Source: Channallabes apus
Taxonomy: Eukaryota; Chordata; Actinopteri; Siluriformes; Clariidae
DNA: 64,000 bases
Assembly: GCA_030522415.1 (NCBI GenBank)
Contig: CM060131.1
Location: 13,598,703-13,662,702 of the forward strand
Direction: 5' to 3'
Made by a program: the position numbers and the translations under genes. This document shows positions 31,909 to 44,959 of this stretch, piece by piece; within the stretch, counting starts at the first letter, position 1, and every line of letters begins with the position of its first letter. The notes under the pieces were generated by a model. The model was not told the DNA's origin and searched no databases. It saw only the letters and a list, made by a program, of their open reading frames with translations.

Positions 31909-32457
31909 CACAACCGTTCAAAAGTTTTAGATCACTTGTTTTTGTTTAGTGATTTATTTTCTACATTCTACAACAATACTGGGGATTTCAAAACTATAAT
32001 ATATAACACATATGGAATTAGGTAATTACGTAACAACAAGAAAAACAAGTGTTAGTTGTTATTTTAAGACACAGAGGTCAGCCTTTCTGTAATAGTTCTT
32101 ACAAGAACAGTATTGTCAAGTGCATTTGCAAAATCCGTCAAGCACCATAATGAAACTGTCTCTCATGAAGGCCGTCCCAGGAGGACGAAACCAAAACCTA
32201 CGTACCTCTGCTGCAGACGAGAAGTTCATTTAGAGTTATCAGCCTGAAAAATGACCAATTAACAGCAGCTCAGATTAGAGGCGTTATGAAGTCTTTACAG
32301 AGCAGAAGTAGCAGAAACATCTCAATATCAACTGTTCAAAGGAGATTCATGCATTTTTTTGGACGCCTTCAGCAAAACTTTACAATGTAGAAAGAAATAA
32401 ACATCAGGAACCATCATGGAGTTAGAAAGTGTTCTACTACTTTTGAACAGTAGTGTG
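31909..32457 (+). mobile_element. Tc1-like transposon, internally deleted, both ends present
   Basis: 'cacaaccgttcaaaagt' at 31909 and 'acttttgaacagtagtgtg' ending at 32457 are imperfect inverted repeats, each next to TA. In the interior the plus strand shows a decayed transposase N-terminal region: 'KTVSLMKAVPGG', then 'TSAADEKFI' and 'INCSKEIHAF' traces with stops. At 549 bp it lacks the catalytic domain. Confidence 0.82.
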
Positions 32458-34374
32458 TATACAACCATATACACTCATCTAAAAATCTACTTTGCAACAA
32501 AATTGCGTAAGACAATTAAAGCCTATTTTTCACTTTCTCATCCTTTCCATTTCCCAATTTCACAGTTTGTTCATCAGTAATTTCTCCCGCATGTGAATTG
32601 GAAACGAAGTACGAAGTATCATAGGATTCGGGTTCTGTAGCAGAGAACATTTCGTCGAACGTCACGTAATATTAATTATAAATCGACTCCATGCGTGTCT
32701 TTTAATGCATTGCCTGATTGGTTCTTGCAGGAATCTTTAAGCAATATCAATACCTTGTTTGTCTTTTAATTGCATATCGATTATCTATTTATTAAGTCTG
32801 TAATTTATTAGTTGTCTATATGGATAGCGATTGTGTAGAATATCTCAAATCAGTGGTCTTCATTGGCGTGTGAGACTAAGACTTGTTTCTTTTTACTTTG
32901 ACATGGTTAACACGGTTGGATATGAAGCTCATGGGTGTGAGAGTGCGGTCAGATAAGAAGCCACAGGACAGTGAATGAATAACTTCATTAATGGGAATAT
33001 GAACGATGCATTTACAGCAAAGTATTTAACCATGAAGGATCAAATTAGATTTAAGGGTTAAATTATCGTGTAGGGGGTAAATTCAAATATTATCACTGAT
33101 ATGAATATTTGGAGGCCTAATCACTTAGAGATCATTACATTGCAGCCTTACTACACAGAAGTAGTAATGCAAAGTGAGTTTAAAGCAAACCTGACTATCT
33201 GTTTTGTTCTTTTCTCAGTACAATCACAGATTCATCAAACAGTACATAATCATTTCATTTATCCTGGTCAGGGTCAAGAAATGATGATAGCAGAATCGCT
33301 TAAAGTGTCCACTTGAAGTGTCTGGCCGTGCCACGATACGCTTACCAGAAGCGACCAGAAGAGAGACACACACTCCCACACACATATACACACAGCACGT
33401 GTAAGTGTCTGAATGTTCTCTCTAGTTTACAAGAGAGAACAAGACACAGAGATATATAAGTACTAATCCATTTCCTGAGTCTGCTACATCAAAGTCATTC
33501 GCATTTTCTGGGGAAACAAAAGAGTTCCAGGAAAACAAAAGGGTTCAGGCAAGCCATAGGAAGTATTACCATATAAGGAATGAGGAGGAAATGTGGGGGA
33601 CCATGGAAAGAGGAGATCAAACAGAGAAAAGCCTGGGAAATGTAACAGTCTTTGGGAGGAAAACCGGAAAGAAACCCACATGGACCTGTGAAAAACAAAT
33701 CCAAATATGACACTGCAGCAATGCTTCCTAGGGAAATACTGTATTAATCTTCAGTTATTTCATATAAGCAGTTATTCTGTTCAGATCTCCTTAATAATGA
33801 GAGCAATGCCGGCTAGAGTTTAGATTTGTGATCCAGAAGATAAAATGGATGGACGAGCTCAGAATCACAGCTCTGGTAAACAGTTTGTTAGACACAGTAA
33901 AGAGAAACTTGGGAAAGTGGTCTCTCGTGCATTGAGACAGGAACAGCCGGCTGCTGAGCAGGCTCCACTGGGAATGGACTGGATGGCAGGAGTTACTAAT
34001 GATAGCTGAGAGCTTATCCAGTATCTCTCTCTCTTTATCTCCAGAGTATTAATATGGAGCACTAGGACTGAAACAGCATTCGTGAATTTATGTACCCGTG
34101 GCAGAGATGGTACTCGCCACCTCTAGTGTAGTTACGTCTACGCCAAAAGCACTTTTGATTTATCTGTGAGCCATCTCAGCGACTTCTTTTATGGTTAAGT
34201 CATCCAAGCATATCCGTGTTTCTTGGTTTCTTTTCTCAAATGAATCAGCCTATGACTTGTGCACTGTACCATTTTCTTCTTTAGATATGCAGTAGAACCG
34301 GATTCTATAGCTTTAAAAAAATAAAACATTTATAGAAATTAATTTATCAATCTTCAATAACCAATCAATGAGCT

Positions 34375-34377
<3 letters not shown>
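32458..34377. other. No supported gene; unique sequence with one SINE scrap
   Basis: 'agtctttgggaggaaaaccgg' to 'gaaacccacatgga' at about 33650-33682 resembles a reversed DANA-like core. Otherwise non-repetitive. Confidence 0.45.

Positions 34378-34402
<25 letters not shown>
34378..34402. repeat. Poly-A run
   Basis: About 24 A residues followed by agctttttaatc. No element could be attached to it with confidence. Confidence 0.85.
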
Positions 34403-34405
<3 letters not shown>

Positions 34406-34484
34406 TTTTAATCAATTTAACAAACTCAGAGGTCCCCGCTGTGTGTGCGCGCAAATAAATAGTTGTCAAAACAAGCTAACTGTC

Positions 34485-35085
34485 ACGATCTGCTAGTTGT
34501 TGGACTGTGGGCTTGGTGTGGAGGCATAGACGCAGAGGGGATGCAGTGAAACACACTGTCTTTAATAATAATAATAAACAAAAACCAAACGTGAACAAAA
34601 CATGAACTAAGGAAGTTGGCATGAACTTGGAGCAAGCTATCAACAGAACTCAAACACTTAGACGTCAGACTAGGGATTGCACAACTAATATACAATACAG
34701 ACATGGGGATACAAACTGGACGAGACAAGACTCACTAAACAGACTAGTGGACTAAACACTAGGGACTATACCTGTAAGGGATAAACAAACAAGACAGGCT
34801 TGGCTAGGTCTACTAGCTGTGCTGCACATTAGCTGCTAAGCTAGCTAATAGCTAATCAGACTAATGGCTAAACAGGACATGTTCCTGGACATGTTTTACC
34901 TTGTTTCAGAAATGATAAAATACCGAACCTTTAACATAACCAATCCAGCAAGTTACTTTGGAGATGGGGGGAAACCAGCACGGACACAACAAGAAGAACA
35001 TGCTAAACATGACACAAGCAGTAATCTCAGCTCATGGTTGAACCAGGGACCCTAAAGATGTGAGGTAGCAATAGAATATTGTTTA
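34485..35085. mobile_element. Probable non-autonomous DNA transposon with a degraded SINE at its right side
   Basis: Starts 'tgtcacgatctgctagttg' and has repeated 'aaacaaacaagacaggc' and 'gactcactaaacagactag' phrases common in fish non-autonomous elements. At 34958-35080 a reversed DANA-like core and head are visible ('ggggaaaccagcacgg', 'gaagaacatgc', 'gaaccagggaccctaaag'). Ends and family are not established. Confidence 0.5.
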
Positions 35086-36603
35086 AGTAGGATTTTGAGG
35101 GTAATTGTATTTGTTATCTACATTTGCCTCTTAGGTCCAGTGGAAAACATCAGACATCAAATATGCATTGTTTAAAAGATCCTGGGTTTGGCGATCCTTG
35201 TGAGAGAATGCTTAGTGCTACATTACTTAAGCCTGCTTTATGCTTTTGTGTCAAGTCCATGGTAAATGTCTGACATAGCCGTGTACCCTATAGCATAGGC
35301 TATGGTCTACATGTAGATTGATGTTCACTTCCCCAGAAATGTAACTACACATCATGGTAACGCAGACGGAAAAAAGTGTGATTGGTCCACCTTGCAGCAT
35401 CCCATTTCCAGTCTTTTCTTCTATGCTTCCATTTTTTTAATGAGCTGAAGGTCATAATGGTTTTCTCCTCTAAAGTCCTCTCATTTCTGCGTCTCATTTC
35501 TGCGTCCATCCATTAGCTCCAGCTATAACAATTCGCCATTGTTTGTAGTACACACACACAAAAAAAAATACCTTACCACGAATGGTTAAAAGACTCAGCA
35601 CTCAGCAGGTTTGAGTGTGAAAATGTCACACTGCAGGCTTGACCACTATACCTGTAGACCTTCAGCAAAGGATGTTCCTAAACAGATTCTTCAGCGTAAG
35701 ACTCATATTAGAGCATACAATAAGTAAATATTGAAAGTCACGAAACAAACCCTTTTTCCTATTTCTTCCTGCCTGTCTTACTACTCGAGTTTAAGTGCAA
35801 AAATTTCAGGATAAATGTACTGAAATCTCATATGAATGCACTCAAGATATCAGGACAATCTCCCCACATGCCTCTCCAACATCATCTCCAATCAAGACAC
35901 AATAAAATCACCCTCAACAGCTCTGCTGTGAGGAGAAATTACCATGACAACGGAGTGCAGAAACGGAGGACTTCTGTGTTGTTCAGAGACAGACAAATAG
36001 AGTTCTTCAACTCTTCAACAATCAACAGCCCGTGGATGATAAATAAGTAATTTCCTCGCCGGCTTGTCAAGGCGCAGGAGCGTATCCTGCCAACTCCGAG
36101 GAAGAGCTGCTGTCGGAAGGATGATTAGACGTTGAAGATGATGGATGATGGAGGCGAAGACTCTGCAACCGCAGATGCATCTGGGCCTCGTACCAACTGG
36201 CAGCACGCCACCGAGACGAGACCACCCTCGACCCGCTCGAAGGGGCAGCCTCATTAACCCAGACGCTCTGGCTCGACTATTTATCTCACGACACACGTGG
36301 ATGATAGGTGATTTCACTCTGCCTGCTCGATTTAGCTGCGACTTCCCTCCAGCAAAAAATAGCCTTACGAGCGTTGCATTTTCTCCCAAGGAATTACATG
36401 CACGATTGCTGGATCTTGAGGATCTAATATGAAGATTTCATGGAAGAAGTGCTAAATGTGTATCAGGTAGTTAGGTATCATTTCCTCACATATGTTATGG
36501 AGTTTTAATGGCTTCATAATGGTTACGAGTTGAAAAGGGTTCAAATCTACAAAATAGAAAAATGGATACTGAGAGGAAGTGAAGAGTTAAGTGTCACATT
36601 ATG

Positions 36604-36604
<1 letters not shown>
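35086..36604. other. No supported gene; complex block at 36010-36430
   Basis: 36010-36430 is GC-balanced, repeat-free and open in one frame on each strand, but has no start, splice or family evidence. It may be conserved non-coding DNA. Confidence 0.4.

Positions 36605-36646
<42 letters not shown>
36605..36646. repeat. (CT)n microsatellite
   Basis: About 20 CT units with one interruption. Confidence 0.9.
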
Positions 36647-39600
36647 TACATTTTACAGTCCAGAGGGAGAGGCAGCAGTGTCACGGTCTGGCCTTCCTCC
36701 CCGTCCTTTTTGCATGAACATAATTAGCACTCTGTGATAAAACAAGCCTTTGGAGACTTGTTCTGGCACAATATATTCAATTGAACTGAATTATACGGAG
36801 ACATAAATCAGTCAGTCGTCGAGGAGAAAAAAAGAAAAAAAAAATCAAGCTATCACAAGGTCGGATAGGAAGAGAAAGGAAAAAAAAGAAAATGTTAATT
36901 ATTTCATGATCATGACTCACCTGTCATTGTGAAATCTGCTGAGCTTTGTTCCTGACAATCCACAGCAAAGATCATGACCTTCAGGGTGAAGGGCAGTAAT
37001 GGAATAATATGCCGACTGGTAGCCTGTCAACTCCTATCACGCAGCATCTTATCTTGTTTTTTTTGGTCCTGTATCTATTTAATGAACCATGTCTATAATA
37101 ATAACCATTGCTCATAGAAAGAATACTATATTTTACTGTGGTATTTGTGGTATACCAAATGCTGAGCACCAAATGCTGAGATCTTGATTTTAGCATAAAA
37201 AAAATCTCCCAGGAATGCCATTGACTGTTCTAAAAATGAATTCTTCTTTATGAACAGGCTAAGAAATAGTCCTGAATATGAAAAATAGAACTTTGGAGAA
37301 GGAGGAAGTAAGGCAAGTTAAACCATCCCCCTGTCTTGTGGCCAAGATTGGCCGATGGTGGTGCGAGCTGGAGCTTTAGGTGTGCTTCTATGGTAAGATC
37401 AGATGTACAAACTACAGACGTAACCATAGACTGTATGGGAAAAAAATGGTCAAACCATCCATGATGTCACCCACAGGTTTTCTGTTGGTGCTCTAGTCAT
37501 CGCCATTTTTGCAGGACCTGACTCTAAACCCTGGTTAATCCCTAAATGAGCAAGTGGGAAGAACGAATGCAGGCTGGCTGTTGGATAGAACATGCTAACT
37601 TACCACAAGATGATTAGCTTAGCATTAGCTTAGCTAACATGCTAAGGTGGCTAACATTCATTTATATGCTAACATTACTTTGAACTTCATCATCTACACA
37701 TCCTACACATGTCAACTCTGACATTTCTTGTTGCAAGTTAAACTACAACAGTTAGCTGTCACTCAAACTGGCCATGCACCCAATTATGCATAATCTTATG
37801 GCTTAAAGTCAACTGATGACTCACAAATAAAATTTATACAAATATCATTGATAAAAAAAATAGGGGGACAAAAACTACTGTTTATATTTTGTTGTAAATT
37901 AAGTCATTTTGGGGATTACCTCACTTTTTGGAGCCAATCCACCATCCTAGTGGTCATTCAAGGAAGTGCACGTTTCAGAACGCAAGGTTTGGATGTAACG
38001 CTATGGAACTATTTCCATCTCTGTATTCTGATTAAACTTCTAAACAACCAGTTGATGTTATGAAAACTAGCCTTGACTCAATAGCGCAAGGTTTGCTAAT
38101 TCATATAAAATCATCAATAAATGGGGGGAAAAACTTACATGGCCACTACATGTCTTTCACGTCCTTACTTCTGTTCTGTTGGATATAGTTCGTGTTAATG
38201 TCTTTTTATTAGGTCCTTTAAATATTTCAGTCTGTCTGTTGTGATCTAATTAAGCAATGCCACATGAGACATTGTGCTGTATAGCATGGCTGTGATGGAG
38301 TCATAGTTCAATCATGGTTCAGATAAAATCAGGAGCAATTGTATGACTTGGCAGCAATTATTAAGTAGTCATTGCATTCCGTAAGAAGACAATGCTATTA
38401 GATATGTTTTCTTGCTGAAAGTGTTTCTGCTGCTGGTTTTGAATGTGTTTTTTCATCAGGCAGCTGCTCGCTCCTCAGTACCGTGGACCATACAGACCTA
38501 CTTTCACCAGTGCTGTGTAATTAATAGTCAATAGAACACCTGGAACATGGAGTGATACATATACTGTAGTTAAACGTCCCAGTGCTGTTACCGTCCATTA
38601 TCGCCACCTCTCGTCCAATCAGATTGTTCGGTTGTACCTAACAGCTGTAAAATGTTACAATGCTGCATTACTGACATTTTGACAGGTGGTATCTGATTAC
38701 AAACTGAACTGACTAGGCATACGGCCATTTCTCTATGATGTGGAAACATTCAGTGCATCAGAAGAACACACTTAGCTAGCAAGGTTTTAGGTGATTCCAT
38801 ACACAGCGATGGTAAACACACATTGCCGCGCTCTTGTCTTGACGAGAACTTGATGATGTCATCGTGATTGCTGTCATGACCTGCGTCTCAAACCACTATC
38901 TTACAATGAAAAAAAAAATGTAGAACAAACTTTTAAGTAGATTTCCTAAAAGAAATGACATGAGATGTGTTTAAAATTCAAAACAAATGAGATAAACCGG
39001 TCAATACTTATTAATTGATTTGTGTAAAATAATATCGAAGTATGCAATTTAAGATACAACTCTAATTTGCTTTGTCAGCGCAACACAGTGTCACCTGAAG
39101 CTATACTGCCCCCTTAACTTATCCTAGTATTGCACCACACTGTTGCATAATGATCATTTCTGAGAATCCTCACAAGCTGTGCTCTGGACGACTGGAGGAT
39201 ACGTGCGGGAGCCATCTTGCGTAGGTGTAGTTACTAGGAAATTCTGCCTTAAGACTTACACAAACTCACACTTCCTATTACTCATACTTTGTCCTTATTC
39301 CTTTACACATCTCTTCTCCTTACCCTCTCTCGCTTACACTCCCCCCCCTCCCCCCCCCCCCCACACACACACACTCACTTTCTATTCCCTTCATACCAGA
39401 TGCTCTCCCGAGGATATAGCAGCAGGTCCGTTGTCCTGCTTTTACCTTTTACACACCAGAAGCCAAATACCTGCAGTGTCCATGAACATGCAGTAGCAAG
39501 CATTTTCCACCATAATATTCCTGAGTCTCAGTCATGGCAAGTCTCTTCCCTGTTATTTTGTAGTCAGGATGGTGAAGAAATTCGAGTAGATTTAACTGTA

Positions 39601-40050
39601 TTATCACGGTCATGCAGCAGCTGGTGCTTAGTTTAAATAAAGAGATTAAATGTTCACATTTCCACTTTAAGGATTTCAGTTTAAAAACCGCTGTTGTCTT
39701 TTAACTTTAATCCGCGAGAGGTGAGAGTTCTAAGAGTTATTAGCTATAAATAGAGGTATCTAATACGTTTTAAGTTACATTGTTATAAGCTGATAATTAT
39801 TCAAATCCAGAAATAACATCTTACAGTTGTGAAAGTGTGTGTGTGTGTAAAAATCATGCAATCATGATCATTTGGACAAAATGGAAAAGGGAAAACATGT
39901 CTTAGTGATTGCTAAGGTTAAGGTTATGGTTAATGGTAAGATATAGGATCTGATGTTGAAGATTCTTATTACTGTACATATGGCTAGTGCTATGCAAGAG
40001 GTGCTCAAGTCAATCTGGGAATTGATTATGCGGAATAACAGAACACTTAA
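36647..40050. other. No supported gene; short C/CA run at 39343-39374
   Basis: Unique AT-rich DNA. A cytosine-rich run leads into (CA)n at 39343-39374. No exon or transposon recognised. Confidence 0.4.
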
Positions 40051-40054
40051 TCTA

Positions 40055-40410
40055 CCTTTATTTCTCGATGTGATCCCCTGCTACACTAATGCACTAATCC
40101 ATCAAGGTAAAACAGTGGAGCAATTATCTGTCTGTCTGTCAAAATGCTGGCCTCCAAGGAACTCCTTTAATGCCGCAAACATGTTGAAATGGGTTGTTGA
40201 AATGGTGTTGGTGAATGATTGTGTGTACAGTTTCCACAAACAGATGCATTTCTTATGCACGTCGGTGACAAGTCATCAGTCGATTTTCAAGGATCAGGTG
40301 TTCCACTCACTGAACATTCACAAGAACGACTCACAAGTGGGCTCAGAGCCACCTCGGCCGGGATCATCATTCACAGACGTTCAACTACAGTTTGTAGCTA
40401 ACCACATGGA
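40055..40410 (-). pseudogene. mariner-like transposase relic
   Basis: The minus strand reads VEHLILENRLMTC (helix-turn-helix region, at about 40264-40319) and, after a deletion, CISVAGDHIEK and a stop (at about 40059-40095), the normal mariner C-terminus. The catalytic domain is missing. A 174-codon frame open on the plus strand over the same place is only its shadow. Confidence 0.68.
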
Positions 40411-40791
40411 CAAAGAAAAAGACTTCTGGATACAGTTATTAATTTATTTTCCAATAGAGCTATGTTTGGAGAAGTAAAGGAGAGGCATTCAAGCCCAAGA
40501 ACCAACTATTAAGCTTCATGCTTTACTGCTATTTTACTGTCAGTGGAAATGGAGGACTGTGAAAAAGTGTATAAAATAATGAAGAAGGCGGACTACCCTA
40601 GAATTCTTAAGAATAACCTCAAATCATCAGCTGGATACTTGAAACGTGGACAAAATTAAGTGATCCAACACACATTAAAGCTGTGTGTAGCTGTGTGTAG
40701 ACTAGATAAAGCAGGCTAGATTTAAGCTTTTGGTACCTCAACTCTTTATAAAATTTCTGGACTGTGCTTAAAAGTCAAGTCTGTGCCAGGA

Positions 40792-40842
<51 letters not shown>

Positions 40843-40866
40843 GTAGTAGTAGTAGTAGTAGTAGTA
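40792..40866. repeat. Compound microsatellite (TTA)n(TAG)n
   Basis: ATT/TTA units to 40841, then TAG units to 40866. Confidence 0.92.
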
Positions 40867-40869
40867 ATA

Positions 40870-41610
40870 GTAAGCAGCCTGGTGACTGAAGCACATTAGA
40901 CTTCACAACACATCAATTTTAACATAAATTTACGCTGCCAAAAATAAAAGAAAATCAGGAATCCAGGAATACAAACAGACCATTAGAAGTTGCTAGAAGT
41001 TGAGTGCATTAGTGTACCTAACTATTTAACCAGCTAATATCCAAAACATTAATTTATTTAACAAACTGATTAGGAAACATAACTAGCTAACTTATTTATC
41101 AAACTTATATAAAAGCCTAACACGCTTCATAATTTTTTACTAGCTAGTTAATTTTATGAGTTAATTTACAAAACCTTATGTACCAGACTAATATACAAAA
41201 CTTAACTAACTTATTTACCAACTTACACTCCAAACTTAACTAACAAAATATTGCAAACTAATATGCTAAACTAATATACACTAATTGAACAAATTAATGT
41301 ACAACATGTACTAAATTTAACCTAACATGATACATAACATACATAACTTTTTAAGCAACAGTTAATAAAATTACTTAACTAATTTAACAAACTAATTAAG
41401 ACAACATAACGAGATAACAAGCTAGATCATTAAAGAAAAAATCATGGACAAAACAAAGTTGTAGTTGTACTAAGCAGCTTGATGACTGAAGTACTTTGGA
41501 TTTTACAACGCTGCAAAAAATTAAAAATACGCTGCAAAAAATAAAAGAAAATCAATAAAAATACAAACAGACCATTAGAAGGTGAGCGGCAGACACATTA
41601 GTGTAACATG
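40870..41610. repeat. AT-rich degenerate tandem block with flanking 140-bp direct repeats
   Basis: Direct repeats at about 40872-41020 and 41470-41612 share 'tgactgaag.ac.tt', 'aaaataaaagaaaatca' and 'atacaaacagaccattagaa'. Between them are degenerate units of 'ctaatttaacaaactaat' and 'atacaaaac.taacta'. The same AT unit makes up 43725-44420. Confidence 0.75.
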
Positions 41611-41815
41611 TTGCTGTGTGTGGTGTGACATCTCGTCGTCTATGTGATTTATTACATCAAATGGGTAAATAGATTGTGTTAGAAATCATTAACATGTCCA
41701 TCAAATTCTAACAGCGCAGCACAGAGCTCGGCTTCACCCCCGTGTGATTCTGCCCAATTTAGCTCCTGTTAATGGCTCCATACCGGCTCTTTACAAGCAC
41801 ACGGGATACACAAGC

Positions 41816-41854
41816 AAACACACACACACACACGCACACAAAGTCTCTCGCATG

Positions 41855-41894
<40 letters not shown>

Positions 41895-42152
41895 TTTACC
41901 TGCACACAGATTCATGCAGTTTGTATACACACACCCACACACATACACACACACACACACACACATTTTACATGCACACAGATTCATGCAGTTTGTATAC
42001 ACACACCCACACACATACACACACACACACACACACTTACAGAGACTTGCATTAATTTTACACATGCATTATACACTGATACACATTTAATACTCACATA
42101 TATACACTCACACACAGATACATATATTTTATACACACCGACAAACACATTT

Positions 42153-42224
<72 letters not shown>

Positions 42225-42360
42225 GCCAGCAGGTGTATATATCGACCCCCCCTCACACACACACTATACACACACACACAGCTACACATTTTATACACAC
42301 TGACAAACACATATTTTAGGCAGACACACAGACACACACACACACACACACACACACTTT
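41816..42360. repeat. Large CA-repeat cluster
   Basis: Several (CA)n tracts, the longest at about 42147-42222. A 72-bp unit is tandemly repeated: 'acattttac.tgcacacagat' starts at 41891 and again at 41963. Both strands are open for over 100 codons from repeats alone, with no gene. Confidence 0.92.
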
Positions 42361-42429
42361 AGTGTTGTTGATAAAAGTCAATGGAATGGACTGCCTTTGA
42401 GGTCAGCACCTTTAAAACGTCCCCCCACA

Positions 42430-42612
42430 CACACACACATCATCACCTCTAACACACAAACACACACCACCACCGACACACACACACACACACACAAACA
42501 GCCAGACAGGGAGGGGCGCTTCGACAGCCGCCAAGGCTTTTAGTTTCAGGGACGACCATTTGTATTCCTCTCACACTGATGTCTTTGTGTGTGTGTGTGT
42601 GTGTGTGTGTGT
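42430..42612. repeat. (CA)n and (GT)n tracts in opposite orientation
   Basis: CA-rich at 42425-42497 and GT at 42585-42612, able to pair as an inverted repeat. Confidence 0.85.
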
Positions 42613-42708
42613 ATGCTGCCAAGGACAGCCAAAGACATTGCCTTGGTGAGAAGTGGCTGATTTCCACACCTTGGAACAAGATGATGGAGGATTGAGAGAT
42701 TGCGGACT

Positions 42709-42766
42709 ACAGAGAGAGAGAGAGAGACAGAGAGAGAGACAGAGAGAGACAGAGAGAGAGAGAGAC

Positions 42767-42813
<47 letters not shown>

Positions 42814-42900
42814 GACAGAGAGAGAGAGAGAGACAGAGAGAGACAGAGAGAGAGAGAGAGACAGAGAGAGACAGAGAGAGACAGAGAGAGAGAGAGAGAG
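42709..42900. repeat. (GA)n / GACAGAGA array
   Basis: About 190 bp of purine repeat with regular 'gacagagaga' interruptions. Confidence 0.93.
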
Positions 42901-42990
42901 TGATGAGGGAATGGATGAAGAGTGATTGAAATGTAAGCGTCTGTCAGCTTGATTGGCTGATGGACCTGAAGGGGGGACTGCTGTCAGATG

Positions 42991-42991
<1 letters not shown>

Positions 42992-43024
<33 letters not shown>
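42992..43024. repeat. (CA)n microsatellite
   Basis: Followed by 'gtgccagcagg', which also follows the long CA tract at 42222. This indicates that an 11-bp or longer piece was duplicated together with the repeat. Confidence 0.88.
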
Positions 43025-43026
<2 letters not shown>

Positions 43027-43724
43027 GCCAGCAGGATATGCCTGTCATAAACAAGCGAGAGGGGACAGAGCTGCTGGTTTACTTAGCAATGACACTGGAT
43101 CTGACTGAGATGAAAACTATGCATGGAATGTTAAGGGAAAGTTGGTGTGTGTGTGAACAGGACATGTGCATACATGAATGCATGTGTATGTGTGTGTGTA
43201 AAAGAGAGAGTGAGAGAGGATTATAAAGTCATATCTCGGCAGCTGGAAGAGCTATAACACCGTGATTAAACAGCGGAATGGAATGTCAGCCACAATGCAT
43301 ACAGAGCAGCAGGGCACAAAATGTGTGTGTGAGGGGGAGAGCAGGAAAGAATTGAGAACCAGCAGCCGTTCCGTTTCCCCAATCACACGTGTAATCAGGA
43401 ATTCCTCTGTGTGGACTAAGTAGAGCTGACAGAGTCGTCTCCATGAGAATAGGCTTTCAGTAAACCCACACAGCAATAAACTCCAGACACATCGTTTGCA
43501 CAAGTTTGTGAGCTGAAACACTTGGGCGCGAGATGCACTGCAGGAGTTACAGTACGTTATGCTACAGTATGCAGGGGGGGGGGGGGGAGGTCACCTGACA
43601 TAAATATATATTCTCCACCACAATTTAATGATTTTGCAATCACACACACGCGAACACACGCATGCACACACACAGGCTCGCACATACAAATAAAATTTTT
43701 TGTAAATAAAATCTTGAAATTTAA
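43025..43724. other. No supported gene
   Basis: Unique sequence with a short GT tract near 43145-43200, a G run at 43577-43588 and CA-rich bits at 43640-43690. Confidence 0.4.
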
Positions 43725-44430
43725 CAATCTAATACACAAACATTAATTAACTAATTTACAAAACTAATATACAAAACATAACCAACCAATACAGTATTAC
43801 AATCTAATATACAAAACAAACTTACACATACAAAATATAACTAATTTAACAACCTAACATAAGACCTAACTTTTTAACAAACTGATTTAGAAAACATGAC
43901 AAGCTAATTATTGTAACAAACTAATATTTAAAAACGCTCCATAATTTAACAAAATAATGAAAAAATAATTTTACCAGCAAGCTAATTTTAAGAGTTAATT
44001 TACATATACCAAACTAATATACAAAACTTAAATGACTTATTTACTAGACTTACACACCAAGCTCAACTAATACAATATTGCAAACTAATTGACAAAACAT
44101 AATTAACTCATTTAACAAACTAATATACAAAATGTAATTAATTTAACATACTAACATACAAAACCTACCTTTTTAACCAGCTGATAAAGAAAAAACTAAA
44201 TAAACAAATTTAACAAACTGATTTGGACAACTTAACTAAACAACAAGCTAGATAATTTAACAAGATAACTTTTACCAGCTAGCTAATTTATGAGTTCATT
44301 TACAAAACCTAATGTACCAAAGTAATATTCAAAACGTAATTTAACAAACTTATATACCAAACAGAATTAATACAGATTAGTACTATAACAACATACCTTA
44401 GAAAACTTTATCAACTAGTTAATTTTTAAA
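43725..44430. repeat. AT-rich degenerate tandem block, second array
   Basis: Units such as 'aactaatatacaaaac' and 'taatttaacaaacta' repeat irregularly for 700 bp, matching the core of 40870-41610. Confidence 0.78.
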
Positions 44431-44568
44431 TCTGAGTAAAGGTAATTTAAGAAATGAATTTTCTTTGACCCCAACTGGGCTATGGAAAGGAAATAATGTT
44501 ACTGTGCAGTAATGTATATGTGTGTCGAATAAGAATTGAACTAATTTAAGTTAAATTAACAAATTTGT

Positions 44569-44947
44569 GGCAGCGCGGTGGTGTAGTGGTTAGCACTGTC
44601 GCCTTGCACCTCCAGGTTCGATTCCCGGCCAGGCTCGATTCCCGTCTCTGTGTGCATGGAGTTTGCATGTTCTCCCCATGCTTGGTGGGTTTCCTCCGGG
44701 TACTCCAGTTTCCTCCCACAGTCCAAAGACATGCAGATTAGGCTAATTGGCGTTCCTAAAAAAAAAAAAAAAAAAGACCATAGTGTGTGAATGAGTGTGT
44801 GTGTGTGTGTGTGTGTGTGTGCTCTGCGATGGATTGGCACGCTGTCCAGGGTGTACCCTGCCTCGTGCCCCGAGTCTCCTGGGATAGGCTCCAGGTCCCC
44901 GCGACCCTAAATACAGGATAAAGCGGTATAGAAGATGAATGAATGAA
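44569..44947 (+). mobile_element. Full-length DANA-like SINE with 12-bp target duplication
   Basis: Flanked by taacaaatttgt at 44557-44568 and 44948-44959. A run of about 18 A interrupts the middle (44757-44775), and a (GT)n tract follows. It is inserted at the edge of the AT-rich tandem block. Confidence 0.92.
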
Positions 44948-44959
44948 TAACAAATTTGT

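Noticed and set aside
39953..40477. 174-codon plus-strand frame
   Set aside because: Lies antisense to a mariner-like relic. The meaningful reading is on the minus strand.
41772..42362. 196-codon Thr/His frame and opposite Cys/Val frame
   Set aside because: Translation of CA repeats in both directions.
42571..43023. 150-codon Ser/Leu frame and opposite Arg/Glu frame
   Set aside because: Translation of the GA array.
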